DNA from: Paracoccaceae bacterium
GTDB taxonomy: Bacteria; Pseudomonadota; Alphaproteobacteria; Rhodobacterales; Rhodobacteraceae
Assembly (NCBI GenBank): GCA_024742655.1
Contig: JANSYB010000010.1
Coordinates: forward strand, 1 to 14,333
DNA: 14,333 bases
Reading direction: 5' to 3'
Under the pieces are notes generated by a model that saw only the letters and a program-made list of their open reading frames with translations, had not been told where the DNA came from and searched no databases. The position numbers were made by a program, and so were the translations under genes. Positions 7,756 through 14,333 of the stretch are shown piece after piece. How positions within the stretch are numbered: the stretch's first letter is position 1; each line of letters starts with the position of its first letter.

Positions 7756-8510
7756 TACGCCACCTCCGCCAGGATGTCGGTATAGCCGTTATGCTCGACC
7801 TCGAGGGCCAGTTCGGGGCCACCGGTCTTGACGATCCGGCCATCGGCCATGATGTGCACCACGTCGGGTTTGATGTGATCCAGCAGGCGCTGATAGTGGG
7901 TGATCACCAGAAAACCGCGCCCCTCGGCACGCAGCGCGTTGACCCCGTCCGAGACCAGTTTCATCGCATCCACGTCCAGACCGGAGTCGGTTTCATCCAG
8001 AATGCACATCTTGGGCTCAAGCATGGCCATCTGCAGGATCTCGTTGCGCTTTTTCTCACCACCGGAGAAGCCGACGTTGACCGGGCGTTTGAGCATGTCG
8101 GCGTCGATCTTGAGCGTCTTGGCCTTTTCGCGCACCAGCTTGAGGAAGTCGGCCGCGCTCATTTCCTCTTCGCCGCGCGCCTTGCGCTGCGCATTGAGTG
8201 CGGTTCGCATGAAGGTCATGTTGCCGACGCCGGGGATTTCCACCGGGTATTGAAAGGCAAGGAACAGACCCGCCGCCGCGCGCTCTTCGGGATCCATGTC
8301 GAGGATATCCGCGCCTTCCAGCGTGGCCGACCCCTCGGTCACCTCATAGCCGTCACGGCCCGACAGAACATAGCTGAGCGTGGATTTGCCCGACCCGTTC
8401 GGCCCCATGATCGCGTGCACCTTGCCGGCCTCCACGGTCAGGTTCACACCCTTGAGGATCGTCTTTTCCTCTTCTTCAAGATCGACATGCAGGTTTTTGA
8501 TTTCCAACAT
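7755..8510 (-). CDS. sufC: SufC, FeS assembly ATPase
   Basis: SufC is the soluble ABC-type ATPase that drives SufB-SufD rearrangement during cluster assembly. The 251-residue protein has a complete motif set: Walker A GPNGSGKST (36-44), Q-loop Gln87, signature FSGGEKKR (148-155), Walker B CILDETDSGLD (169-179) with Glu173, and switch His205. The ATG at 8510 gives MLEIKNLHVDL, the usual SufC start, with GAGG nine bases upstream; the alternative GTG at 8525 lacks support. There are 35 bases between it and the methyltransferase-fold gene upstream, one of the few real gaps in the operon. Confidence 0.97.
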   Translation of the reverse strand: MLEIKNLHVDLEEEEKTILKGVNLTVEAGKVHAIMGPNGSGKSTLSYVLSGRDGYEVTEGSATLEGADILDMDPEERAAAGLFLAFQYPVEIPGVGNMTFMRTALNAQRKARGEEEMSAADFLKLVREKAKTLKIDADMLKRPVNVGFSGGEKKRNEILQMAMLEPKMCILDETDSGLDVDAMKLVSDGVNALRAEGRGFLVITHYQRLLDHIKPDVVHIMADGRIVKTGGPELALEVEHNGYTDILAEVA

Positions 8511-8545
8511 TTTCTCTATCCTCACTTTTTGTTTCGGACGCGCCG

Positions 8546-9148
8546 TCAGGGTCGCGTCATCATCTGGATGATTTCAATCAGGCGGTCACCCGGCACGGGC
8601 ATCGGCTCCACCGCGAATTCGGCCATGCGCCCGATCAGTTCGGGCTGTCCGAGATATTTCTCGACCTTGTGGTACTGTTTGCGGCGCTTGTAGTCGTCGA
8701 TCAGTACCGTCACGGGCCGTGTGCTGCGCAGCGCGGCGGCCATGGCACAGCCGGTGCGAAACCGGCCATCGACCAGCACCACGTCGGGCTGGCGGAAGTC
8801 GCGCAGATCCCACACCTCCAGCGGATAGCGCGCAAAGCGCAGGTATTCGCTGTTGTTCCTGGGATAGCCCCATTCGCGCGTCGGGCCCACGTCGGACCAG
8901 ATCACGTCGACCTGGCTGTCCCTGGCGGGCGGGTTCTGCGTGAACCAGTCGCGCATCATCACCGCCCAGTCCTTGTCGCTTTCGACCGAGAACACGGTCT
9001 TGCCGGGCATTTCGCAAGCCATGACCGTGGACCCGCCGGAGCCATACTCCAGGATCACGTCCGCCGCCTGATAGGCGGCACGCAGCCGTGCCGCCTCTTG
9101 CTCGGGCATGGTCAGCTCGGGCCGGGATATGGTCTGCGTGTCGGTCAT
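8546..9148 (-). CDS. methyltransferase-fold protein of unknown target
   Basis: The 200-residue protein shows features of a class I SAM-dependent methyltransferase fold. ILEYGSGGSTV (32-42) fits motif I, VFSVESDKDW (52-61) has an acidic end as in the SAM-ribose binding strand, and VVLVDGRFRTG (123-133) fits a motif IV position. No substrate-specific motif is recognised, and binding of SAM is inferred from the fold only. The ATG at 9148 has GGAG close upstream, and the stop of the ybjQ-like gene ends one base before it (TGACATG). The gene is one of three non-canonical genes lying between sufB and sufC. It could equally be a non-catalytic Rossmann protein. Confidence 0.7.
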   Translation of the reverse strand: MTDTQTISRPELTMPEQEAARLRAAYQAADVILEYGSGGSTVMACEMPGKTVFSVESDKDWAVMMRDWFTQNPPARDSQVDVIWSDVGPTREWGYPRNNSEYLRFARYPLEVWDLRDFRQPDVVLVDGRFRTGCAMAAALRSTRPVTVLIDDYKRRKQYHKVEKYLGQPELIGRMAEFAVEPMPVPGDRLIEIIQMMTRP

Positions 9149-9149
9149 G

Positions 9150-9464
9150 TCACTCCAGCACCACCGCCGTGCCGCTGGCCGAGACCATCAGCATCGACTG
9201 GCCCACCACCTCGTAATCGAGGTCGACACCCACAACCGCGTCGGCCCCGAGGGCCGTGGCGCGCTGCTCAAGCTCGCCGAGCGCGGTGTCGCGCGCATCC
9301 TGCAGCTTGGATTCATAGGCACCCGAACGGCCGCCCACGATATCTGTGATGCTGGCGAAGACGTCGCGCACCACGTTGGCGCCCATGATCGCCTCACCCA
9401 CCACGATGCCGCGGTAATCGATGATCCTGCGTCCGTCGATCGTATTTGTGGTCGTGATGATCAT
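9150..9464 (-). CDS. YbjQ/UPF0145 family protein
   Basis: This 104-residue protein matches the YbjQ (UPF0145, DUF74) family in length and pattern. It starts [14 protein letters not shown], then has [18 protein letters not shown], an acidic-helix middle, and the typical [13 protein letters not shown] (73-85) followed by a final strand. Family members form small oligomeric rings, and some are labelled heavy-metal-binding, but a biochemical role is not settled. The ATG at 9464 overlaps the previous stop (ATGA) and has AGAGGG seven bases upstream. Its place in a SUF operon is suggestive of a metal-related role, which is inference. Confidence 0.9.
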   Translation of the reverse strand: MIITTTNTIDGRRIIDYRGIVVGEAIMGANVVRDVFASITDIVGGRSGAYESKLQDARDTALGELEQRATALGADAVVGVDLDYEVVGQSMLMVSASGTAVVLE

Positions 9465-10384
9465 TCTGCGGCCCTCTGCATACGCGCTTGCCGAATGGCC
9501 TTTCGGCGTTTGCGCTTGAATTGGTGCATGGTGTTCAACGCCCTGCGGCGCAGGTCATCGGCAATCTCTTCGAGATCACTGTCGTCAAGATAATCAAGGC
9601 TCTCCCCGAGGTTTTCGACGAAATTCAATCGCTTGGTCGCCCTCTTGGCGATTTCCGCCTTGAACGCGGCCTTGCCGTGCACCGGGTGCAGCACCTTTCC
9701 CCGCAGGTCATCGCGGTCAAGCACGGCCTCCTCGATCATATCCGGCGCGGTATCGAACGGGGCCCCCTCGAACCACTCTGGTGCATGATCACGCAGGTTG
9801 CCCACGCTCAGGTCGTCCTCGGCCATCGCATGCGAATAGACGAAGGCCTCGTCATTGGCGAACCGCATCTGCCCCACCGGCGCCTTGCTGTTTTCCTGCC
9901 TGAGGGGCAACAGACGGTCCAGCGCCCGGCCCGATATCCGTGTCAGGGCAAAGATCGCGCGCCAGTGATCCATCCCCGGCATCGACGCCACGAACATCCG
10001 CTTCGCCGCGTTCATCGGTTCAGGGTCAAGGCCGAGGATATCGTCCTCGACCTGCGCGAACCGCGCAAAGAACGCCGCCGGATCCCCAAGGAAAAGCACG
10101 TCGGGCTCCACCAGCCAGTAGTGATCATAGTCGGGCCTGGCCGCTCGCAACGCGTAGAAAAAGTAGTCTCCACAGCGCCAGCCCCAGTCCCGCGGTGTGC
10201 GCAGACCCTGCTCCTGTGCCCAGGCCGCGTTGAGGTCCACAACCTCGCAGCCGGGTGTCACATCCGGTGCGCGCTCATGAAACACCACCAACACGTCGTC
10301 TCCGAAGGCCGCACGCAACTGTCCGAGAAGCCGGTCCTCGGCCTCGGTCCACCGGTGCGTGCGGATGGCGACGATACTTTTCAT
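9461..10384 (-). CDS. uncharacterised protein with glycosyltransferase-like features
   Basis: This 307-residue protein has no assignment I am certain of. The N-terminal part has a strand-helix pattern, then [16 protein letters not shown] (86-101), where an acidic motif at the end of a strand resembles the metal/nucleotide-sugar site of GT-A glycosyltransferases. FANDEAFVY (175-183) follows, again as in such enzymes. The C-terminus is basic (about residues 290-303) with many Arg and Lys. The ATG at 10384 is chosen since [12 protein letters not shown] begins a regular strand and sits 17 bases after the sufB stop. I find no clear Shine-Dalgarno there, so translation may depend on ribosomes leaving sufB. 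Its stop overlaps the ybjQ-like gene start. Confidence 0.65.
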   Translation of the reverse strand: MKSIVAIRTHRWTEAEDRLLGQLRAAFGDDVLVVFHERAPDVTPGCEVVDLNAAWAQEQGLRTPRDWGWRCGDYFFYALRAARPDYDHYWLVEPDVLFLGDPAAFFARFAQVEDDILGLDPEPMNAAKRMFVASMPGMDHWRAIFALTRISGRALDRLLPLRQENSKAPVGQMRFANDEAFVYSHAMAEDDLSVGNLRDHAPEWFEGAPFDTAPDMIEEAVLDRDDLRGKVLHPVHGKAAFKAEIAKRATKRLNFVENLGESLDYLDDSDLEEIADDLRRRALNTMHQFKRKRRKAIRQARMQRAAE

Positions 10385-10401
10385 GACGGGCTGTGCCGGA
10401 C

Positions 10402-11922
10402 TTAACCGACCGACCCTTCCAGGCTGATTGCGACCAGTTGCTGCGCTTCCATGGCAAACTCCATCGGCAACGCCTGCAGCACATCCTTGCAGAACCCGTT
10501 CACGACAAGCGCCACGGCCTCTTCCTCGTCCATGCCGCGCTGACGGCAATAGAACAGCTGATCGTCATCCACCTTGGATGTCGTGGCCTCGTGCTCCACC
10601 CGGCTCGAGTTGTTCTTGACCTCGATATAGGGCACCGTGTGGGCACCGCATTTGTCGCCGATCAAAAGGCTGTCGCACTGGGTGTAGTTGCGGCTGTTCT
10701 TGGCCTTGGGGTGCATGCTGACCAGCCCGCGATAGGTGTTCTGCGCGCGGCCCGCGCTGATGCCCTTGGACACGATGCGCGACTTGGTGTTCTTGCCCAG
10801 ATGCACCATCTTGGTGCCGGTATCGGCCTGCTGGTAGTTGTTGGTGATGGCGATCGAATAGAACTCGCCCTGGCTGTCATCGCCACGCAGGATGCAGGAC
10901 GGGTATTTCCACGTCACGGCCGAACCGGTTTCCACCTGCGTCCACATCACCTTGGCCCGGTCGCCCCGACAATCGGCGCGCTTGGTGACGAAGTTGTAGA
11001 TACCGCCGGTGCCGTCCTCGTTGCCGGGGAACCAGTTCTGAACGGTCGAATACTTCACCTCGGCATCTTCCTCGACGACGATCTCGACCACCGCTGCGTG
11101 CAGCTGGCTTTCGTCGCGCTGCGGTGCGGTGCACCCCTCGAGGTAGCTCACATAGGAGCCCTTGTCGGCGATGATCAGCGTGCGCTCGAACTGTCCGGTG
11201 TTTTCGGCATTGATGCGGAAATAGGTGCTCAGCTCCATCGGGCAGCGCACCCCGGGAGGCACGTAAACGAAAGAACCGTCTGAGAACACCGCGCTGTTCA
11301 GCGTCGCGTAAAAATTGTCGCTGACCGGCACGACCGAGCCGAGGTATTTCTTGACCAGTTCGGGATGCTCCCGGATCGCCTCGGAGATCGAGCAGAAGAT
11401 CACGCCGGCCTTTTTCAGTTCGGCCTGGAAGGTCGTCCCGACGCTGACACTGTCGAAGACGGCATCAACGGCCACCTTGCGGCCTTCGGCGGGCGCGTCC
11501 TCGGCGCCCTCGACGCCGGCCAGGATCATCTGTTCCTTCAGCGGAATACCAAGTTTTTCGTACGTTTCCAGCAGCTTGGGGTCAACATCGTCCAGTGACT
11601 TGGGCTTGACTTCCATGCTCTTGGGGCGGGCATAGTAATACTGATCCTGAAAGTCGATCTCTGGGTAATCGACCATCGCCCAGTCTGGTTCCTTCATCTG
11701 CAACCAGCGCGCATAGGCCGCCAGGCGCCATTCGGTCATCCATTCGGGCTCTTCGTTCTTTTCCGAAATCAGCCGCACGATATCGGGTGTCAGGCCCTTG
11801 GGCGCGAACTCCATCTCGATCTCGGTTTCCCAGCCGTATTTATACGTGCTGATATCGCGGACGGCATCGACCGTTTCCTTGTCGACGCCTTCCTTGACTG
11901 CCGTTTCGTCCAGTGCCGCCAT
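10402..11922 (-). CDS. sufB: SufB, FeS assembly scaffold subunit
   Basis: SufB is the scaffold subunit that receives persulfide sulphur and iron in the SufBC2D complex. The 506-residue length is normal. Diagnostic blocks are [18 protein letters not shown] (221-238), YLEGCTAP (260-267), [10 protein letters not shown] (291-300) and [12 protein letters not shown] (421-432). Cys425 corresponds to the conserved acceptor Cys405 of E. coli SufB. The ATG at 11922 has GAGGAGG seven bases upstream in the 20-base gap after the cysteine desulfurase gene; the longer open frame runs into that gene and is not used. The product begins [12 protein letters not shown], followed by the normal helical domain. Confidence 0.98.
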   Translation of the reverse strand: MAALDETAVKEGVDKETVDAVRDISTYKYGWETEIEMEFAPKGLTPDIVRLISEKNEEPEWMTEWRLAAYARWLQMKEPDWAMVDYPEIDFQDQYYYARPKSMEVKPKSLDDVDPKLLETYEKLGIPLKEQMILAGVEGAEDAPAEGRKVAVDAVFDSVSVGTTFQAELKKAGVIFCSISEAIREHPELVKKYLGSVVPVSDNFYATLNSAVFSDGSFVYVPPGVRCPMELSTYFRINAENTGQFERTLIIADKGSYVSYLEGCTAPQRDESQLHAAVVEIVVEEDAEVKYSTVQNWFPGNEDGTGGIYNFVTKRADCRGDRAKVMWTQVETGSAVTWKYPSCILRGDDSQGEFYSIAITNNYQQADTGTKMVHLGKNTKSRIVSKGISAGRAQNTYRGLVSMHPKAKNSRNYTQCDSLLIGDKCGAHTVPYIEVKNNSSRVEHEATTSKVDDDQLFYCRQRGMDEEEAVALVVNGFCKDVLQALPMEFAMEAQQLVAISLEGSVG

Positions 11923-11942
11923 GTCGGGCCCTCCTCGTTGCC

Positions 11943-12959
11943 TCACGCCGCGCGGGCGCGAAATTTCTCGTGCTGCTTCAGCCATGCCTGGGCAAAGCGT
12001 GTCACGTCGTCTTCCGTCGTCTCTGGCCCCAGCGAAACACGGATGGCCGAGGCCGCCTGCATCTCGTCGAAGCCCATCTGCTTCAGAACCCGGCTTGCGC
12101 GGACCTTGCCGCTGGAACACGCCGAGCCCGCTGAAATCGCAAACCCAGCCAGGTCCATCGCCATCACCTGCGTCTCGCCTTTCCAGCCGGGCGTAATGAA
12201 ACAGGATGTGTTCGGCAAACGCGCTCCGGATTTCCCGACAAAAATAGTCTCGTTTGCGGATTCCTCAATAGAAGATTCTAGAATGTTTCTAAATTTCTCC
12301 ACGCGCGCCCATGTTCCGGCCTCAAGATCGCGCTGCGCAGCTTCAGCTGCGGCGCCGAACCCTACGATTCCAATGATATTTTCCGTCCCCGAGCGCCGCC
12401 CCATCTCCTGGCCGCCGCCCAGCGACAGGGGCGCGATATCCAGGCCCTGCCGCACGATCAGCGCGCCGATGCCCTTGGGCCCGCCCAGTTTATGCGCCGA
12501 CAACACGGCCAGATCCGCCTCCGACCACGAAAACGCGAACGGGATACGCCCCACCGCCTGCGTGATGTCCAGCAACAGCAAGCCATCACCCGCACGAGGC
12601 GTGCCGATCACTCCGGTTTCCGAATTGGCCAGCCCCATGGCCCGGATATCGGCCGGTCCGTCGCCCGCGTGATGCGCCCAGAGCGCGTCATGCGCGGTCG
12701 GCTCGACCGCGACCCGGCGCCCGGCCAGAACCCCGGCCGCTTCGGTCGCACCCGAGGTGAACACCACCTCGCGGGGCTGACATCCGACCGCCGCGGCGAC
12801 CTGCGCGCGCGCCCGCTCGACCAGCGCCTTGGCCGCCCGCCCCTCCGCATGGACGCTCGATGGGTTGCCGGCCACGTCCATCGCCGCGATCATCGCGTCG
12901 CGCGCCTCTTGCCTGAGCGGTGCGGTGGCGTTGTAATCGAGATAGACCCGCCCGCTCAT
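11943..12959 (-). CDS. short IscS/NifS-type cysteine desulfurase (group I)
   Basis: This PLP-dependent desulfurase of the NifS/IscS type starts with [10 protein letters not shown], then has FTSGATEA (67-74), MGLANSETG (108-116), the PLP lysine Lys157 in [25 protein letters not shown] (181-194) and the persulfide Cys281 in [11 protein letters not shown]. At 338 residues it is about 40-60 shorter than IscS. The missing part lies mainly after FTSGATEA, where the usual TEH block is replaced by EPTAH (86-90). Activity is likely but not proven. Codons for residues 220-241 are unusually AT-rich (about 33% GC over 60 bases). AAGGAA, ten bases before the ATG, comes from the end of an intergenic repeat. 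It is the second cysteine desulfurase of the operon besides SufS. Confidence 0.93.
   Translation of the reverse strand: MSGRVYLDYNATAPLRQEARDAMIAAMDVAGNPSSVHAEGRAAKALVERARAQVAAAVGCQPREVVFTSGATEAAGVLAGRRVAVEPTAHDALWAHHAGDGPADIRAMGLANSETGVIGTPRAGDGLLLLDITQAVGRIPFAFSWSEADLAVLSAHKLGGPKGIGALIVRQGLDIAPLSLGGGQEMGRRSGTENIIGIVGFGAAAEAAQRDLEAGTWARVEKFRNILESSIEESANETIFVGKSGARLPNTSCFITPGWKGETQVMAMDLAGFAISAGSACSSGKVRASRVLKQMGFDEMQAASAIRVSLGPETTEDDVTRFAQAWLKQHEKFRARAA
12277..12293. promoter_or_regulatory. Irr/ICE-like box inside the cysteine desulfurase gene
   Basis: The plus strand reads TCTAGAA, TGT, TTCTAAA, one mismatch from TTTAGAA-N3-TTCTAAA, the Irr/ICE-type iron box as I recall it. It overlaps a perfect 10-bp palindrome ATTCTAGAAT (12275-12284). 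It lies in the AT-rich island. On the minus strand it sits nine bases upstream of a weak promoter-like pair, TTGAGG (12263-12268) and TATTTT (12241-12246) with a 16-base spacer, which could drive sufB and later genes. Function is untested. Confidence 0.4.
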
Positions 12960-12971
12960 CGCCCGCGCGTT

Positions 12972-13040
12972 CCTTCATCTGGCCGCAAATACCTCGGGGT
13001 GAATTGGCCGCAGGCCAAGAGGGGCAGCGCCCCTGCCCCC
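12972..13040. repeat. palindromic intergenic repeat of Rhodobacteraceae type
   Basis: The gap between iscR and the cysteine desulfurase gene holds two neighbouring hairpins, TTGGCC/GGCCAA with loop GCA (13004-13018) and AGGGGC/GCCCCT with loop AGC (13020-13034). They are followed on the minus strand by a tail reading CCCCGAGGTATTTGCGGCC and then AGATGAAGG. I recall this arrangement as a common dispersed intergenic element in Rhodobacteraceae. Only one copy is in the window, so the repeat nature rests on recall. Its AAGGAA end serves as the ribosome site of the next gene. Confidence 0.6.
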
Positions 13041-13086
13041 GGTGACGCCCCAGGCGGCACACACCCGGATGTGGCGTTTTCCAGGC

Positions 13087-13548
13087 TCATTCGTCGTCCA
13101 CGACCGCGAAGAGCGTCGGCACCGCCGGACAGGGCGCCAGTGAATTGCCGACCACGTCGCTCAGCCGGGTCTGGTGCAGGAACACGTAGACATGCGCGCT
13201 CAGGCTTTCCCACAGCCGGTTGGTCATCGACTGGGCCCGCGACCCGCTTGTGGCGCCCGACGCCCCGGCCCCCTTGTGCAGCGCGTCGACGGTTTCATCC
13301 ACCGCCGCCAGCACGTCGATCACGCGGATCTCCGAGGCGGGCCGGGCCAGTTTGTACCCGCCCCCGGGGCCGCGCACGGACACGACAAGTTCCGCCCGCC
13401 GCAGCTTGACGAACAATTGTTCCAGATAGGGCAAAGACACATCCTGACGCTGTGATATGTCACCGAGCGTCACGAGTTTGCCTTCGGGTTGCAGCGCGAT
13501 GTCGGTCAGCGCGACCATGGCATAACGCCCCTTGGTACTCAGTTTCAT
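13087..13548 (-). CDS. iscR: IscR-like Rrf2 family regulator without cluster ligands
   Basis: This 153-residue Rrf2 family repressor heads the SUF operon. The winged-helix part is well kept: MKLSTKGRYAMVALTDIAL at the start, YLEQLF (41-46), and the wing RGPGGGYKLARP (59-70). The region corresponding to the E. coli IscR ligands Cys92, Cys98, Cys104 and His107 reads from about residue 87 DALHKGAGASG to MTNRLW (108-113), with no Cys and Asn in place of His. The only Cys is Cys140 near the C-terminus. I recall that IscR of Rhodobacter sphaeroides is also an atypical cluster-binding type. The ATG at 13548 has GGGGA six bases upstream. It should control the operon and itself. Confidence 0.93.
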   Translation of the reverse strand: MKLSTKGRYAMVALTDIALQPEGKLVTLGDISQRQDVSLPYLEQLFVKLRRAELVVSVRGPGGGYKLARPASEIRVIDVLAAVDETVDALHKGAGASGATSGSRAQSMTNRLWESLSAHVYVFLHQTRLSDVVGNSLAPCPAVPTLFAVVDDE

Positions 13549-13570
13549 GCATGTTCCCCGGCGAATAGAT

Positions 13571-13587
13571 TGACCTCGGCGTGGTCA
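13571..13587. promoter_or_regulatory. inverted repeat TGACC-N7-GGTCA in the iscR leader
   Basis: Perfect five-base arms lie 23 bases upstream of the iscR start codon. This could be a regulator site or a small leader hairpin. It does not fit the RirA iron-box spacing as I know it. Evidence is symmetry only. Confidence 0.25.
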
Positions 13588-13605
13588 GGGCTTATCTGGC
13601 GTGAG

Positions 13606-13625
13606 GCCGGGTGCGTTGACCCGGC
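13606..13625. other. hairpin at the start of the iscR-suf leader
   Basis: Arms GCCGGGT (13606-13612) and ACCCGGC (13619-13625) form a seven-base-pair stem around a six-base loop. On the minus strand this lies about seven bases after the predicted transcription start, so it would be near the 5' end of the SUF message. No T-run follows, so it is more likely a 5' stabilising stem than a terminator. Confidence 0.4.
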
Positions 13626-13643
13626 ATGATTTAGAATTATTCT
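13616..13643 (+). promoter_or_regulatory. possible promoter of the divergent hydrolase gene
   Basis: On the plus strand TTGACC (13616-13621) and TATTCT (13638-13643) are 16 bases apart, a moderate sigma70 match. The -10 lies in the same palindrome as the iscR -10, so the two promoters overlap back to back and could not both be bound at once. Start would be near 13650, about 57 bases before the hydrolase ATG. Confidence 0.4.
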
Positions 13644-13646
13644 AAG
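13630..13646. promoter_or_regulatory. Irr/ICE-like operator palindrome
   Basis: The plus strand reads TTTAGAA, TTA, TTCTAAG, one mismatch from the TTTAGAA-N3-TTCTAAA pattern I recall for Irr/ICE iron boxes. The core TTAGAATTATTCTAA (13631-13645) is a perfect palindrome with one central base. It covers the iscR -10, a position expected for a repressor site. The regulator that binds (Irr, IscR or another) is inferred, not shown. Confidence 0.6.
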
Positions 13647-13667
13647 GTGCTTGAGCAATTTCGTCAA
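13639..13667 (-). promoter_or_regulatory. sigma70-type promoter of the iscR-suf operon
   Basis: The minus strand has TTGACG (13662-13667), a 17-base spacer and TAGAAT (13639-13644), each matching five of six consensus positions. Transcription should start near 13632, giving a leader of about 84 bases before iscR. The -10 lies inside the operator palindrome. No other strong promoter is seen before the following suf genes, so this likely drives the whole operon. Confidence 0.75.
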
Positions 13668-13706
13668 GAAATGCGCCGCACCCGGTGACACAAGCAAGGG
13701 AACCAC

Positions 13707-14333
13707 ATGCCCGAGGTGATCTTTCCCGGCCCTGAAGGCCGGCTCGAAGGCCGCTACCATCCGCAAAAGGAAAGAGACGCCCCCATCGCGATCGTGCTGC
13801 ATCCGCATCCGCAGTTCGGCGGCACGATGAACAACAAGGTCGTCTACAACCTGCACTACGCCTTCTACAACATGGGCTTCACCGTGCTTCGGTTCAATTT
13901 CCGCGGCGTGGGGCGCAGCCAGGGCGAATACGACCAGGGCGTTGGCGAGCTTTCCGACGCGGCCTCCGCGCTCGACTACCTGCAGTCGATGAACAACAAT
14001 TCCAAGCATTGCTGGGTGGCGGGCTTTTCCTTCGGGGCGTGGATCGGGATGCAGCTTCTGATGCGTCGCCCCGAGATCACCGGGTTCGTCTCGGTGTCGC
14101 CGCCGGCGAACATGTACGATTTTTCGTTCCTCGCACCGTGCCCCTCCTCGGGGCTCGTCATCAATGGCACGAACGATCGCGTTGCCCCGCCAGCCGATAC
14201 CCACGCGCTGGTGAGCAAGCTGCACGAGCAGCAGGGCATCACCATCACGCATGAGGAGATCGAGGGCTCCGGGCACTTCTTCGAAGAGCCGCACATGGAG
14301 ACGATGATCGACACCGTGACGGGCTATGTCAAA
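13707..14333 (+). CDS. alpha/beta hydrolase (COG2945-like), 3' end outside the window
   Basis: The frame is open from the ATG at 13707 to the window end without a stop, giving 209 residues; the full protein is probably only slightly longer. It shows the alpha/beta hydrolase set: LHPHPQFGGTMNN (31-43), FNFRGVGRSQG (64-74), nucleophile elbow GFSFG with Ser108, acid Asp157 in NGTNDRVAPP, and His190 in GSGHFF. These fit the small cytoplasmic hydrolases of the COG2945 type; the substrate is unknown. AGGGA lies six bases upstream. It is transcribed away from iscR and shares the regulatory region, so iron- or cluster-linked control is possible but inferred. Confidence 0.9.
   Translation, partial: MPEVIFPGPEGRLEGRYHPQKERDAPIAIVLHPHPQFGGTMNNKVVYNLHYAFYNMGFTVLRFNFRGVGRSQGEYDQGVGELSDAASALDYLQSMNNNSKHCWVAGFSFGAWIGMQLLMRRPEITGFVSVSPPANMYDFSFLAPCPSSGLVINGTNDRVAPPADTHALVSKLHEQQGITITHEEIEGSGHFFEEPHMETMIDTVTGYVK

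Noticed and set aside
6661..8693. Long plus-strand open frames of 374 and 300 codons
   Set aside because: They are antisense to sufD and sufC, with no ribosome site and no domain features.
9488..11283. Plus-strand open frames of about 300 codons
   Set aside because: They are antisense to the glycosyltransferase-like gene and sufB, whose own frames carry clear motifs.

Overview
The window looks like a stretch of a Rhodobacterales (roseobacter-type alphaproteobacterium) chromosome. The grounds are the high GC content, the gene order of the SUF operon, an IscR-like regulator without cluster ligands, an Irr/ICE-like palindrome on the operon promoter, and an intergenic repeat of a kind I recall from Rhodobacteraceae. 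The species cannot be named from this.

Left part (1-3500, plus strand): three tightly coupled genes. They encode an alpha/beta hydrolase, a two-domain P-loop protein resembling DUF1611/MobB/BioD-type NTPases, and an ABC-exporter-like membrane protein whose nucleotide-binding domain keeps the fold outline but has lost the Walker A, Q-loop, signature and Walker B residues. Stops and starts overlap (ATGA, TGATG), so the genes should work together. The function is unknown, and this is the best candidate for an undescribed system. The set may begin upstream of the window.

Middle and right (3647-13548, minus strand): a long SUF iron-sulphur cluster assembly operon, read right to left. Its order is iscR-like regulator, short IscS/NifS-type cysteine desulfurase, sufB, a glycosyltransferase-like gene, a ybjQ family gene, a methyltransferase-fold gene, sufC, sufD, two small YIP1-like membrane proteins, sufS and a small lipoprotein. 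A tRNA-Arg(CCG) gene with its own promoter follows. Nearly all junctions overlap or are separated by a few bases. SufBCD forms the scaffold with SufC as ATPase; the two cysteine desulfurases would supply sulphur. No sufE, sufA or sufT is visible.

Right edge (13707-14333, plus strand): a divergent alpha/beta hydrolase gene that runs off the window. The 158-bp region between it and iscR holds a strong sigma70-type promoter for iscR/suf (TTGACG, 17 bp, TAGAAT). Its -10 lies inside a perfect 15-bp palindrome, and a weaker plus-strand promoter overlaps the same palindrome. A second 17-bp site of the same type lies inside the first cysteine desulfurase gene, in a 60-bp AT-rich island.
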